Positions 25,966 through 33,341 of a stretch of DNA of 64,000 nucleotides are shown piece after piece. Made by a program: the position numbers and the translations under genes. The stretch covers positions 1 through 64,000 of the forward strand of contig NZ_JYJG01000004.1 in assembly GCF_000955955.1 (NCBI RefSeq). The letters are read 5' to 3'. Origin of the DNA: Lentzea aerocolonigenes (GTDB lineage Bacteria > Actinomycetota > Actinomycetes > Mycobacteriales > Pseudonocardiaceae). Below the pieces are notes generated by a model, which had not been told where the DNA came from, did not search any database, and worked only from the letters and a program-made list of their open reading frames with translations. Within the stretch, counting starts at the first letter, position 1. Every line of letters starts with the position of its first letter.

Positions 25966-27671
25966 CCGCGCATAGCGATCGGCAGCGAGCGCGTCACGTC
26001 GGCGAGATCGGTGGGGAGCACGAAGCTCTCCACCGATCTGCTGATCCGTCGCGTCCAGCCTCGTTCGGTGAGTTCGAGCCGGTACGACAGCGAGACGCCT
26101 GGCAGATCGCTGGGTGTCGAGTCGGCGAGCAGCAGGTGCTGGCCGTAGTTGCGTCCTGCCTCGCTGAGCGCCTGCAGGACCTTGAGGAGTTCCGGGTCGG
26201 CCTCGACCAGGTCGCGCACGCCGTTCACGCAGACGAGCAGTTCCGGCAGCGGGTGCTTCAGTTCTTTCTGGGCGAGCAGTGCCGCGCGGTAGTCCCAGGT
26301 GGTCCGGAAGCCGTTGTCCGCCAACGTCCTGGCGCGTCGGTCGAGGTCGTCCAGCAGATCTCCGTGCCATACGTGCGGTGCTTCGTCGAGGCCGGTGGGG
26401 CCACCGATGAACGTGACTCGCAGGTCGTCCGGTGAGTGGCGCAGCAGCTGGCCGAGAATCAGCGCGTTGAGGGCTTCCGCGCGTCGTTCGGGTGGTGCGA
26501 CGACCTCGCCGTGCGGGCCCATCCCGTCCTGGAGGTGGGTGGACTTGAGGTCCACCTCCACCGGCTGGCCGTGCTCGTCCGCACCCACCGGAGCCCGGTA
26601 CTGCAGGGCGACGGGACGGGGCCGCCACGCGTGTTTCGGCAGGTCGTGGAGCGTGAAGAAGTCCGGCGCCGGTTCGGTCCGGTGCATGAGCAGCGGCAAC
26701 GAGACCGCGAGCTCTTCGAGGTTCGCGGGTGCGGTGCAGTCGTCGATCTGCAGGTCCGTTGTCGCGTGTGGACTGTCGAGCAGCAGCTGGATTCCCGACT
26801 TGCCGACGTCCTTGGCGACGATCACGAGGTCCGCGGCGAACGACGGATCCGCTTTGACGATGTCCTCGAACCCGTTGACGCAGACCAGAAGCTGAGGCAG
26901 CACCTGGTCGAAGCCGCGGTGGTGGAAGATCGTCCAGGTGTTGCCGACGACTTCGAGCCTGCGCTGCGACTCGGCCAGCAGCATGTCCGCGAGCTGCGCG
27001 GGATTCCTCGTCGCGTTGCGGTGATGGCTCTGCACGTGCGGCGCCTGGTCGAGTCCGGCGAAGGCATCCGTGTCGTGCGCGTCGATGAGGATCGTCTGGA
27101 ACAGCCTGGGCGAGTGCGTGGTCATCAGCCCCAGCACCAGACTCCGGAACGCGCCCGGCGAGGTGATGCTGAGATGCGATCCCGTGCGCCACTTGCCGTC
27201 GACGAACCGGGTGAGCTCGACGACGACCGGTTCGCCGGCGCCGTCGACCCCGATCGGGACCTTCCACCACCGGCCCTTCCACGCGAGCGTCCTGCTGAAC
27301 TCGTGGATGCCGTGCAGTGCGAGGAAGTCCAGCACTTCGACCTGCAGGCGAACGTTGTCGGGAAGATCGCCGAGCACACGGGCGGTGATGACCACGTTGA
27401 CCTCGTGCGCCGTCGTGGTGATCCACCGGACGGCGTCGGCGAGCCCGGGATCGCTTTCCGCGCACAGCTTCCAGTCGTCGATCAACAGCGTCGCGCCGGG
27501 TTCACCACCGCGCTCGAACCAGGTCAACAGGTTCTGGCGGCGGCGTTCGTCGGCGGGGTCGAAGCTGACGGCGGCCTGCGACTCGCCGCGCCCGATCCGG
27601 TAGACCCCTTGTCCCGCAGGGGTTCGCAGGCCGGTGAGGCGTGGCGGCCCGACCAGGGCGAGAGGCGTCAC
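25962..27671 (-). CDS. Degenerate EccC-like FtsK/SpoIIIE protein B (no Walker A)
   Basis: 569 aa from GTG 27671, overlapping the stop of the upstream paralogue by 4 bases (GTGA). At least three repeated modules can be seen: an N-terminal one with a Walker-B-like ATLLIDDWKLC but LVGPPRLTGLRT in place of a P-loop; a middle one with VPIGVDGAGEPVVVEL ... LLVCVNGFEDIVKADP; and a third with YRAPVGADEHGQPVEVDL ... LLVCVNGVRDLVEADP. The repeated GVDGxGEPVxVxL and ELLVCVNG segments correspond to ATPase modules of EccC, but none keeps GxxGxGKS. Probably a non-hydrolysing scaffold or regulator tied to type VII secretion. Frame extension beyond 27671 only reads antisense of the neighbour's frame. Confidence 0.72.
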   Translation of the reverse strand: MTPLALVGPPRLTGLRTPAGQGVYRIGRGESQAAVSFDPADERRRQNLLTWFERGGEPGATLLIDDWKLCAESDPGLADAVRWITTTAHEVNVVITARVLGDLPDNVRLQVEVLDFLALHGIHEFSRTLAWKGRWWKVPIGVDGAGEPVVVELTRFVDGKWRTGSHLSITSPGAFRSLVLGLMTTHSPRLFQTILIDAHDTDAFAGLDQAPHVQSHHRNATRNPAQLADMLLAESQRRLEVVGNTWTIFHHRGFDQVLPQLLVCVNGFEDIVKADPSFAADLVIVAKDVGKSGIQLLLDSPHATTDLQIDDCTAPANLEELAVSLPLLMHRTEPAPDFFTLHDLPKHAWRPRPVALQYRAPVGADEHGQPVEVDLKSTHLQDGMGPHGEVVAPPERRAEALNALILGQLLRHSPDDLRVTFIGGPTGLDEAPHVWHGDLLDDLDRRARTLADNGFRTTWDYRAALLAQKELKHPLPELLVCVNGVRDLVEADPELLKVLQALSEAGRNYGQHLLLADSTPSDLPGVSLSYRLELTERGWTRRISRSVESFVLPTDLADVTRSLPIAMRG

Positions 27672-29233
27672 GGCACCGCGATCTGCGACTGGACCGGGCC
27701 TGGGAGGGTGAGGGCGAAACCGGGCCGGTCCGGCACCAGGGCGGCCTGACGTGCGTCGAGCAGCGACGTGGCCGGGTCGTCGAGCCGGAACTCGATCGCG
27801 AAGCCCAGGTTCTTCATGATGAAGGCCGGAACCTCGGCCCACGTGCGGGCGGTGACCACGACGTGGCGTTGCGGGTCCAGCGGTTCGCCGGGACCGTCCA
27901 GGAGCTGGTAGTTCGGCAGTTCGTCACCGAGAACCGTCGCCAGCGTGCGCAGGGCCGTGCTCTTGCCCGTGCCCGGTTTGCCGACGATGGCGCCGTAGCG
28001 CGCTTCCGAGGTGAAGATCGGGGTGAAGACGGCACGGCGTTGCTCGAACGGGATGTCCACGATGCCCATGGCGCCGGGAGGAAGCATGTCCAGCTTCAGC
28101 TCGACCGGACTCTGGTGCAGCGGCGGCAGGACGAGCGGGTGGGCGGGTGGACCGGAGTCGGCCAGCGCCTGCGGCAGCGTCTCGGCCCACTCCTCGAGGT
28201 CGTACGGCGGTGTCGCGGACGGCCACTCCGGCAGCCTGGCGCGCAGCTGTTCGGGGAACGCCTCGCCGGAGAAGAGCAGGTAGACGCCCATGACGCGGCC
28301 GGCGCCGGTCAGGGCGTCCAGGGTGTCCTTGAAGCGGGGATTCCGCTCGATCAGCACCTCGGCGCTGTCCACGCAGACGAGCAGGGCCGGGAGCGGGTCG
28401 AGGCGCGGGTTCTCGTCGCGCTTGTCGCGGTAGTCGTTGTAGTTGCGGCACCCGTCGGTCTTGTGCACCAGTTCCTGCCGCCGGTTGAGCTCGCCGTCGA
28501 GACCGATCCGGAACCGCTCGAGGACCTCGTCGGAGTCGTCGCCGGTGAGGCTGAAAGCCATGTGCGGTGCGGGGCTCAGGCCGTCGAAGACACCGGTGTT
28601 CAACATGTCGAAGCAGCCGATGTTGAGGTCTCTCGACGAGTGCGTGGCCATGAGTCCGAGCAGGGCGGCGAGCAGCTTCTGCTCCCGTTGCGCGGCCGTG
28701 CCGAGGTAGGTGCCCGAATACCCGTCCGCACCAACGGCGATGTGCAGGTAGACCGGCCAGCCGCGCTCATCGGAACCGACGGCGGTCCTGAGGTCGCGCC
28801 GCTGCTGCTTGTTGCTCAGATCGGTCTCGATCTCGTGCAGAGCCAGGAAGTCCGCCGCCTCGCCGAGCAGATGGCGCCGCAGCCGTCCCGGCACGTCCGA
28901 CCACTTCCGCGCCGTGACCACGACCTGCACGCCCCGCGCGGGCCCGAACGCCGCTATCCACTCGACGACCTGGTCGAGCTCCGGGTCGTGTTGCACGCAC
29001 AACGCCCAGTCGTCCACCAGCAGCACCGCACCGGACGGCGCCCCGCGTTCGAACCAGTCCAGCAGACTCCGGCACCCCATCTGGTCCGACGGGTCGAAGG
29101 TCGCCGACACCGGCAACGGGTCCGCCCCGCGCCCGATCCGGTAGACGGCCATGTCCGGCGCGGCCGCGAGAGCCGCCGTCAGCCGCTCCCTCGTCGCCTG
29201 GCCGGAACCGACGACCGCGAAGTTCCTGATCAC
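27668..29233 (-). CDS. Degenerate EccC-like FtsK/SpoIIIE ATPase A (one P-loop)
   Basis: 521 aa from GTG 29233. The N-terminal module has a ruined P-loop (AVVGSGQATRERL) but an intact Walker-B-like AVLLVDDWALC and VVVTARKWSDVP. The middle module (WPVYLHIAVGADGYSGTYLG ... LLVCVDSAEVLIERNP) is an EccC D2-like domain without GKS. The C-terminal module has a perfect Walker A (GKPGTGKST from residue 418, bases 27959-27982) but then jumps from NYQLLDG to HVVVTARTWAEVP, missing the Walker B stretch. So P-loop and Walker B lie in different modules. First gene of a two-gene operon with protein B. A TATATC box ends 6 bases before the GTG. Confidence 0.75.
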   Translation of the reverse strand: MIRNFAVVGSGQATRERLTAALAAAPDMAVYRIGRGADPLPVSATFDPSDQMGCRSLLDWFERGAPSGAVLLVDDWALCVQHDPELDQVVEWIAAFGPARGVQVVVTARKWSDVPGRLRRHLLGEAADFLALHEIETDLSNKQQRRDLRTAVGSDERGWPVYLHIAVGADGYSGTYLGTAAQREQKLLAALLGLMATHSSRDLNIGCFDMLNTGVFDGLSPAPHMAFSLTGDDSDEVLERFRIGLDGELNRRQELVHKTDGCRNYNDYRDKRDENPRLDPLPALLVCVDSAEVLIERNPRFKDTLDALTGAGRVMGVYLLFSGEAFPEQLRARLPEWPSATPPYDLEEWAETLPQALADSGPPAHPLVLPPLHQSPVELKLDMLPPGAMGIVDIPFEQRRAVFTPIFTSEARYGAIVGKPGTGKSTALRTLATVLGDELPNYQLLDGPGEPLDPQRHVVVTARTWAEVPAFIMKNLGFAIEFRLDDPATSLLDARQAALVPDRPGFALTLPGPVQSQIAVP

Positions 29234-29278
29234 GGTCCAGATATACCAACAGCTCCGGGGCCGCCGCTGCCGCTTCGC

Positions 29279-29284
29279 TAATGT
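29279..29284 (+). promoter_or_regulatory. -10 box (TAATGT), probable leaderless start
   Basis: TAATGT, 7 bases (GGGCGAC), then GTG 29292 of the Rv0807-like gene. No ribosome binding site. Confidence 0.45.
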
Positions 29285-29291
29285 GGGCGAC

Positions 29292-29669
29292 GTGCCAGCC
29301 AAGCCCGTCGACCCCGCCGAGATGCGAGCCGCCGTGCAGGCCGTGCTCCCGTGGCTGCGAGGCGAGGCCGACCAGCCGGCACGCCCGCTGCTGGCCGCCG
29401 CCGTGCGCCTCAGCCTGCGCACCCTCGAGCAGATCGCACCTGGCCGCAGCGTCGAGGTCCGCGTCCCGCCGTTCGCCGCCGTGCAGTGCGTCGAGGGCCC
29501 GCGGCACACCAGAGGCACGCCCCCGAACGTGATCGAGACCGACCCGCGCACCTGGCTGGAACTCGCAGTCGGTTCTCTCGCCTGGGCCGAGGCCGTGGAC
29601 GGCGGTCGGGTCACCGCCTCAGGGACCCGAGCCGACCTCTCCCACCTCTTGCCGGTCGTGCGCTTCTAG
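29292..29669 (+). CDS. Sterol-carrier-family protein (M. tuberculosis Rv0807-like)
   Basis: 125 aa from GTG 29292. A short SCP2-like single-domain protein: helical start (VDPAEMRAAVQAVLPWL), then APGRSVEVRVPPFAAVQCVEG and TWLELAVGSLAWAEAVDGGRV, where TWxxLxxGxxxWxxA is the sterol-carrier-type motif. The orthologue Rv0807 stands directly before purF in mycobacteria; here two converse genes and a DUF1023 operon have come between (purF is 3.7 kb away). Role unknown, probably hydrophobic ligand binding. It ends in a 4-base CTAG overlap with the DUF1023 gene. Confidence 0.75.
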   Translation: MPAKPVDPAEMRAAVQAVLPWLRGEADQPARPLLAAAVRLSLRTLEQIAPGRSVEVRVPPFAAVQCVEGPRHTRGTPPNVIETDPRTWLELAVGSLAWAEAVDGGRVTASGTRADLSHLLPVVRF

Positions 29670-31708
29670 AACCACGACCCGATCGTGTTGTCGTAAACGG
29701 ACTTCGCACCGTCCGAAATGGCGCCGCCGACGTCCTTCACGACCTCGACACCACCCTCGACCACGGCCTTGCCACCCTCGTAGACGTCCCGTCCGAGCTC
29801 ACCGGCGTTGCCCAGTGTGTCAGCGGCCACGTCAACGACATCGCTGCCCAACTCGCCCACCGTGCCGACCGCGTGCCTGCCTGCGTCGCCCCAGTTGCCG
29901 TGCGAGATGTCGTCGACGACCTGGCCGCCACCGCGCCAGACGTCCTCGCCCATGTCGACGACCTCCTTGCCGGTGTTCACGCCCCAGTCGATGACCGGCC
30001 CGACACCGGGAATGTTCGAACCAGGCACCTCGACCGGCGTCGGCGAGTCCTGCCACCGCTGCTCGGTGACGTCACCGCCGTGCCCGGTAGCGATCTTCGC
30101 CAGGTTGCCCAACGACTCGGAACCCTTGTCGTAGTACGACGAGTGCGCTTCCCCGACCCAGGTCTGGCCGGAGGTGCCGAACTGCTTGGCGCCGAACGAA
30201 GCGTCGTACGGACCGGTCGACGACCCGTCCTTGGTGAACCAGTCGCCACTCGTGCCCTGGATGACCGGGTCGTGCTCGGTGCCGCCGACGTACACGTGCC
30301 CGGCACCCGGTCCGAGCTGGTTCACGTTGGACGCACCGACGCCCGGCGACCCGACGAATGCGATGTCGTCCGCCTTGAGCCCGTTGTCCATCGCCGAGTA
30401 CCCGACGACCGTGCTGCCGTAGCTGTGCCCGATCACCGTGACGTGCGCGCCCGGGTTGACCGCGCGGTAGTTCGCGACGTCCTGCGCGAGGAGCTTGCCG
30501 CCCTCGATCGCCTGTGCCGGGTCGTTGACCTGGCCGAGCGCTGCGGCAGGCGCGTCGTACCCGAGCCACTGGATCGCGGCGCCGTCGGGCCCCATCGCGT
30601 TGCTGAGGTTCGCGGCCTGCGACATGCTGAAGCCGCCTTGGAGGTCCGAAGTCGTGCCGGGCACGCAGACAGCCAGGTTCTTGGCGGTGTCCGGGTTGCC
30701 GAACGCCACCGCCATCGTGCCTTCCTTGAGCCCAGGACCGTCCGGGCTGTAGGCGAGGATGTATGGCGTCTTGCCGCTGTCCTTGCCCAGCTTGATGGCC
30801 TTGTCCATCGAGCCCTTCGCGGCCTCGGCGTTGTGGGCGCGACGTGCGGCTTCGTCGTATTGGGACAAGAGCTGCGACCCCTGCGGGTCGTTGCGCAGTG
30901 CTCGCTGGCCATCCGACGAGTTCGGGTCGACGCCCAGCTCACGAGCGCGGTCAGCCAACTGCTGCTGCAGAGCGGTCTTCTGGCTGTTGAACCGGCCGAT
31001 GTCATCGGTGATGCGTGCGCGGTTCGCCTTGTCGAGCACCTCGGCCGGCAAGCCGGGAAGCTGGCCGAGTTCCTGGAACTTGGTGTCCAGCAACGCCTTC
31101 TGCTGATCCGCGCTGAGTGACTTCCACCAAGCCGCGACCGTCTTCGGATCGGTGCCTGGTGGAGGCACCGGAGGAAGTGCCCCTGCACCGCCGGCGCGCT
31201 GTGCGGCACGATCCCAGCCGCAGTCCGTGCGAGCGGATTCCTCGAAGCCGGGCGGGATCTTGGTGAGCGCGCCCGCGTAGGACCGCAGCACGTTGTCGTA
31301 ACCCGACTTCACCTTGTTCAGGGAGTCGTTGACCTGGTTGGCGAGCGTGCGGGTCTGCTCCTCGTCGAGACCCGGAGGACGGCTGCGCCACACGTTGATC
31401 GCCTGGTCCGCAGCGCCGCGCATCTGACCGTAGGCACGGGATGCCGCCTGAACGATGTCCACGCCCGCGCCCAGTCGTTCGGCGGCGGCCTTGGTGGCTC
31501 TCGTGGACAGTTCGGCGCGTGCGGTGAACTTGGTGGAGGCTTGGCCAACCCAGTTGCTCACCGCGGTCTTGCCACCCTTGGCCACCGAGTCACCGGCGCG
31601 GCCGACGGCACTGATCGCACCGGTGATCGGATCCGCGGCGGCAGCGATCCGGCTGACATCGCCAGATGCGAGCTTGCCGTAGAGGCTCTCCGGATCCGTG
31701 TAGCTCAC
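29666..31708 (-). CDS. DUF1023 alpha/beta hydrolase, predicted type VII substrate
   Basis: 680 aa from GTG 31708. The N-terminal 200 residues are helical and WXG-like (YTDPESLYGKLASGD, AINVWRSRPPGLDEEQ). The centre (about 340-560) is an alpha/beta hydrolase: nucleophile Ser429 in GHSYGS, preceded by QWLGYDAP and YRAVNPGAHVTVI, followed by SPGVGASN, the DUF1023 pattern. The C-terminus has repeated amphipathic Gly/Asp/Val segments (GELGSDVVDVAADTLG) like 11-residue helical repeats. No signal peptide, as expected for ESX export. Coupled by a GTGA overlap to a small EspC-like gene, so the two are probably exported together. Likely a lipase or esterase acting outside; substrate unknown. Confidence 0.8.
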   Translation of the reverse strand: MSYTDPESLYGKLASGDVSRIAAAADPITGAISAVGRAGDSVAKGGKTAVSNWVGQASTKFTARAELSTRATKAAAERLGAGVDIVQAASRAYGQMRGAADQAINVWRSRPPGLDEEQTRTLANQVNDSLNKVKSGYDNVLRSYAGALTKIPPGFEESARTDCGWDRAAQRAGGAGALPPVPPPGTDPKTVAAWWKSLSADQQKALLDTKFQELGQLPGLPAEVLDKANRARITDDIGRFNSQKTALQQQLADRARELGVDPNSSDGQRALRNDPQGSQLLSQYDEAARRAHNAEAAKGSMDKAIKLGKDSGKTPYILAYSPDGPGLKEGTMAVAFGNPDTAKNLAVCVPGTTSDLQGGFSMSQAANLSNAMGPDGAAIQWLGYDAPAAALGQVNDPAQAIEGGKLLAQDVANYRAVNPGAHVTVIGHSYGSTVVGYSAMDNGLKADDIAFVGSPGVGASNVNQLGPGAGHVYVGGTEHDPVIQGTSGDWFTKDGSSTGPYDASFGAKQFGTSGQTWVGEAHSSYYDKGSESLGNLAKIATGHGGDVTEQRWQDSPTPVEVPGSNIPGVGPVIDWGVNTGKEVVDMGEDVWRGGGQVVDDISHGNWGDAGRHAVGTVGELGSDVVDVAADTLGNAGELGRDVYEGGKAVVEGGVEVVKDVGGAISDGAKSVYDNTIGSWF

Positions 31709-32028
31709 TTGCCGCCCCCAAGTCCCTGAACGAGCTTCATCAGCGCCGAGGCGTGGTCGTCGTCCGTGCGCTGGTAGGCATCGGCGTTCGAGACCAGGCC
31801 TTCCGCCGCGTCGGTGATCCACGCGGAGCCTCGTTGGAGGTCCTGCGAGTGCGTTCCGACGAACTTGGACAGGGCGTCGGCGAACTCCGCGGCTGCGTCG
31901 ACCTCACCCAGCGCGCCAGCGTCGAGCTTGAGCATCGAGATCATCTCCGCCGCCTCGCGCACCGCGTCGGAGCCGTTGCCGAACTCCTTGGACGCGTTGC
32001 GCAACAGCTCTGGCTCAACGCCGAACAT
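31705..32028 (-). CDS. EspC/WXG100-like small type VII secretion protein
   Basis: 107 aa from ATG 32028 with AGGGGGTG upstream. Nearly all helical (VEPELLRNASKEFGNGSDAV, KLDAGALGEVDAAAEFADAL, DLQRGSAWITDAAEGLV) ending in a Gly-rich tail; size and pattern match the EspC-like (DUF2580-type) group that pairs with larger substrates. The stop overlaps the start of the DUF1023 hydrolase gene (GTGA). Probably the partner that brings the hydrolase to an ESX machine encoded elsewhere. The frame is open 16 codons upstream but without a ribosome binding site. Confidence 0.72.
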   Translation of the reverse strand: MFGVEPELLRNASKEFGNGSDAVREAAEMISMLKLDAGALGEVDAAAEFADALSKFVGTHSQDLQRGSAWITDAAEGLVSNADAYQRTDDDHASALMKLVQGLGGGK

Positions 32029-32115
32029 CGCACACCCCCTGATTGGTCCTCGATCACTGCGACGCACGCACATCATCGCCGGTTCCTCCGTCGCGGGTGG
32101 ACCGTTTCAGGCACG

Positions 32116-32871
32116 ATGACCCCCATGGTGCAGACGGGGTGGACGGCCGAGCGGTGGACCGCTGTGTTCATCGAGCAGGCGGAGATGTTCCGCAAGGCAG
32201 TGGCTGACGCGGATCCGGCGGCCGAGGTGCCGACGCGTCCGGGATGGACCGTGCAGGACCTCGTCGTGCACCTCGCGCGCTTCCTGGAGACGTCCACGGC
32301 CTACCTGCGCACCGGCAGCCGCAACCCGATGAAGCCGCCGGCGCCGAGGGGCGGGCTGTCGCCGCTCGAATACCTCGACCTGCAGCTGGCCGAGGCCGGA
32401 GAGGTTCTCGCGGCCGTACCCGGCAATCGGCCGGTGTGGACGTTCTCACCCGCTGCTCCCGATCTGGCGTGGGTGTGGCACCGCCGAATCGCGCACGAGA
32501 CGGTGTTGCGCCGGTTCGACGCGCAGACGGTCGTCCGCCAGGTGGTCGCCACGGACGCGGACCTCTGCGTCGACGGCATCGACGAGGTGCTGACCACGAT
32601 CGTCGCGGCCAAGCTCGACGGTGATTCGCCCAGTGAGGTGTCCGGCACGGCCGTGGTGCGGCCGACCGACGTACCCGAGTCCTGGCTGATCTCGCTCACC
32701 GCGGGCGAGGTGCCCCAGACCCGTGCCGCCGCACCCGGCGAGGAAGGCGACGCGCAGGTGACCGGGGACGCGGAGCTCGTCTACTTCTGGCTCTGGAACC
32801 GGATGAACCTCAAGGAGATGACCGGCGACCAGCGCGTGCTGGACGTCCTGAAGGTCGGACGGGGGCACTGA
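32116..32871 (+). CDS. Maleylpyruvate isomerase N-terminal (DinB-like) family protein
   Basis: 251 aa from ATG 32116 (ATG 32125 possible). Residues 1-130 are the MDMPI_N/DinB-like four-helix domain: TRPGWTVQDLVVHLARFLE carries a metal-ligand His, and RRIAHETVLRRFDAQ carries the H-E-x-x-x-x-x-D motif typical of the family. The C-terminal part (YFWLWNRMNLKEMTGDQ) matches the accompanying MDMPI_C-like domain. Family members are mycothiol-dependent enzymes or of unknown function. It overlaps the downstream lipoprotein start by one base, so the two are co-translated. Confidence 0.82.
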   Translation: MTPMVQTGWTAERWTAVFIEQAEMFRKAVADADPAAEVPTRPGWTVQDLVVHLARFLETSTAYLRTGSRNPMKPPAPRGGLSPLEYLDLQLAEAGEVLAAVPGNRPVWTFSPAAPDLAWVWHRRIAHETVLRRFDAQTVVRQVVATDADLCVDGIDEVLTTIVAAKLDGDSPSEVSGTAVVRPTDVPESWLISLTAGEVPQTRAAAPGEEGDAQVTGDAELVYFWLWNRMNLKEMTGDQRVLDVLKVGRGH

Positions 32872-33194
32872 TGCGCAAGCTCACCGCTGTAATGGTCGGT
32901 TGTCTGGTGCTCACGGGGTGCGCGGCCTCCTGGCAGGGGGACGAGGTCCGCTACCGGATCAAGGCCGTCGACAACTCCACCCCCACTGAGTACTTCGAAC
33001 TCGAACTGGCAGGTAGTGCACCGAAGGGCGCGTTGGACGCGGCCGACATGGCACGTGAGTTCGTGCAACCGAGCGACGTCAGTGGTGGTGCCGCCGCCGG
33101 TGACGAGGTGCTCTGCCTGGTCGAGCAGAAGAAGGGCAGCGCGATCGGTGACTCGCACGTCGTGACCCGGGTGAAGAGCTGCAAGAAGGCGTGA
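32871..33194 (+). CDS. Small lipoprotein of unknown function
   Basis: 107 aa. Signal peptide with lipobox (MRKLTAVMVGCLVLTGCAAS), then a compact beta-rich domain with one later disulfide candidate pair (EVLCLVEQKK ... VKSCKKA). The ATG uses the last base of the upstream stop (TGATG), a sign of coupled translation with the DinB-like gene. No family recognised. 147 bases separate it from purF; a weak G5/C5 hairpin there (33271-33288) may end this transcript. Confidence 0.75.
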   Translation: MRKLTAVMVGCLVLTGCAASWQGDEVRYRIKAVDNSTPTEYFELELAGSAPKGALDAADMAREFVQPSDVSGGAAAGDEVLCLVEQKKGSAIGDSHVVTRVKSCKKA

Positions 33195-33297
33195 TTGGCA
33201 AGATCATCGTGCGCTGAAGGCGTTTTCGGCGTCCGAAGGCATGAGTTTGGTCACCTCACCAGGGGTTCGAGGGGGGTGGTTGGCCCCCTGCTCCACT

Positions 33298-33303
33298 TAC
33301 ACT
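33298..33303 (+). promoter_or_regulatory. Possible -10 box (TACACT) of purF
   Basis: TACACT lies 38 bases before the purF GTG, leaving a short leader with GGGAG at 33329. The -35 region is G-rich and unconvincing. Confidence 0.35.
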
Positions 33304-33341
33304 CGGGACGTAGCCAGCCCCGTCGTTAGGGAGCCAACTCG

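Noticed and set aside
33271..33288. G5/C5 hairpin before purF
   Set aside because: Only a 5-bp stem in a G-rich stretch; too weak to call a terminator with confidence.
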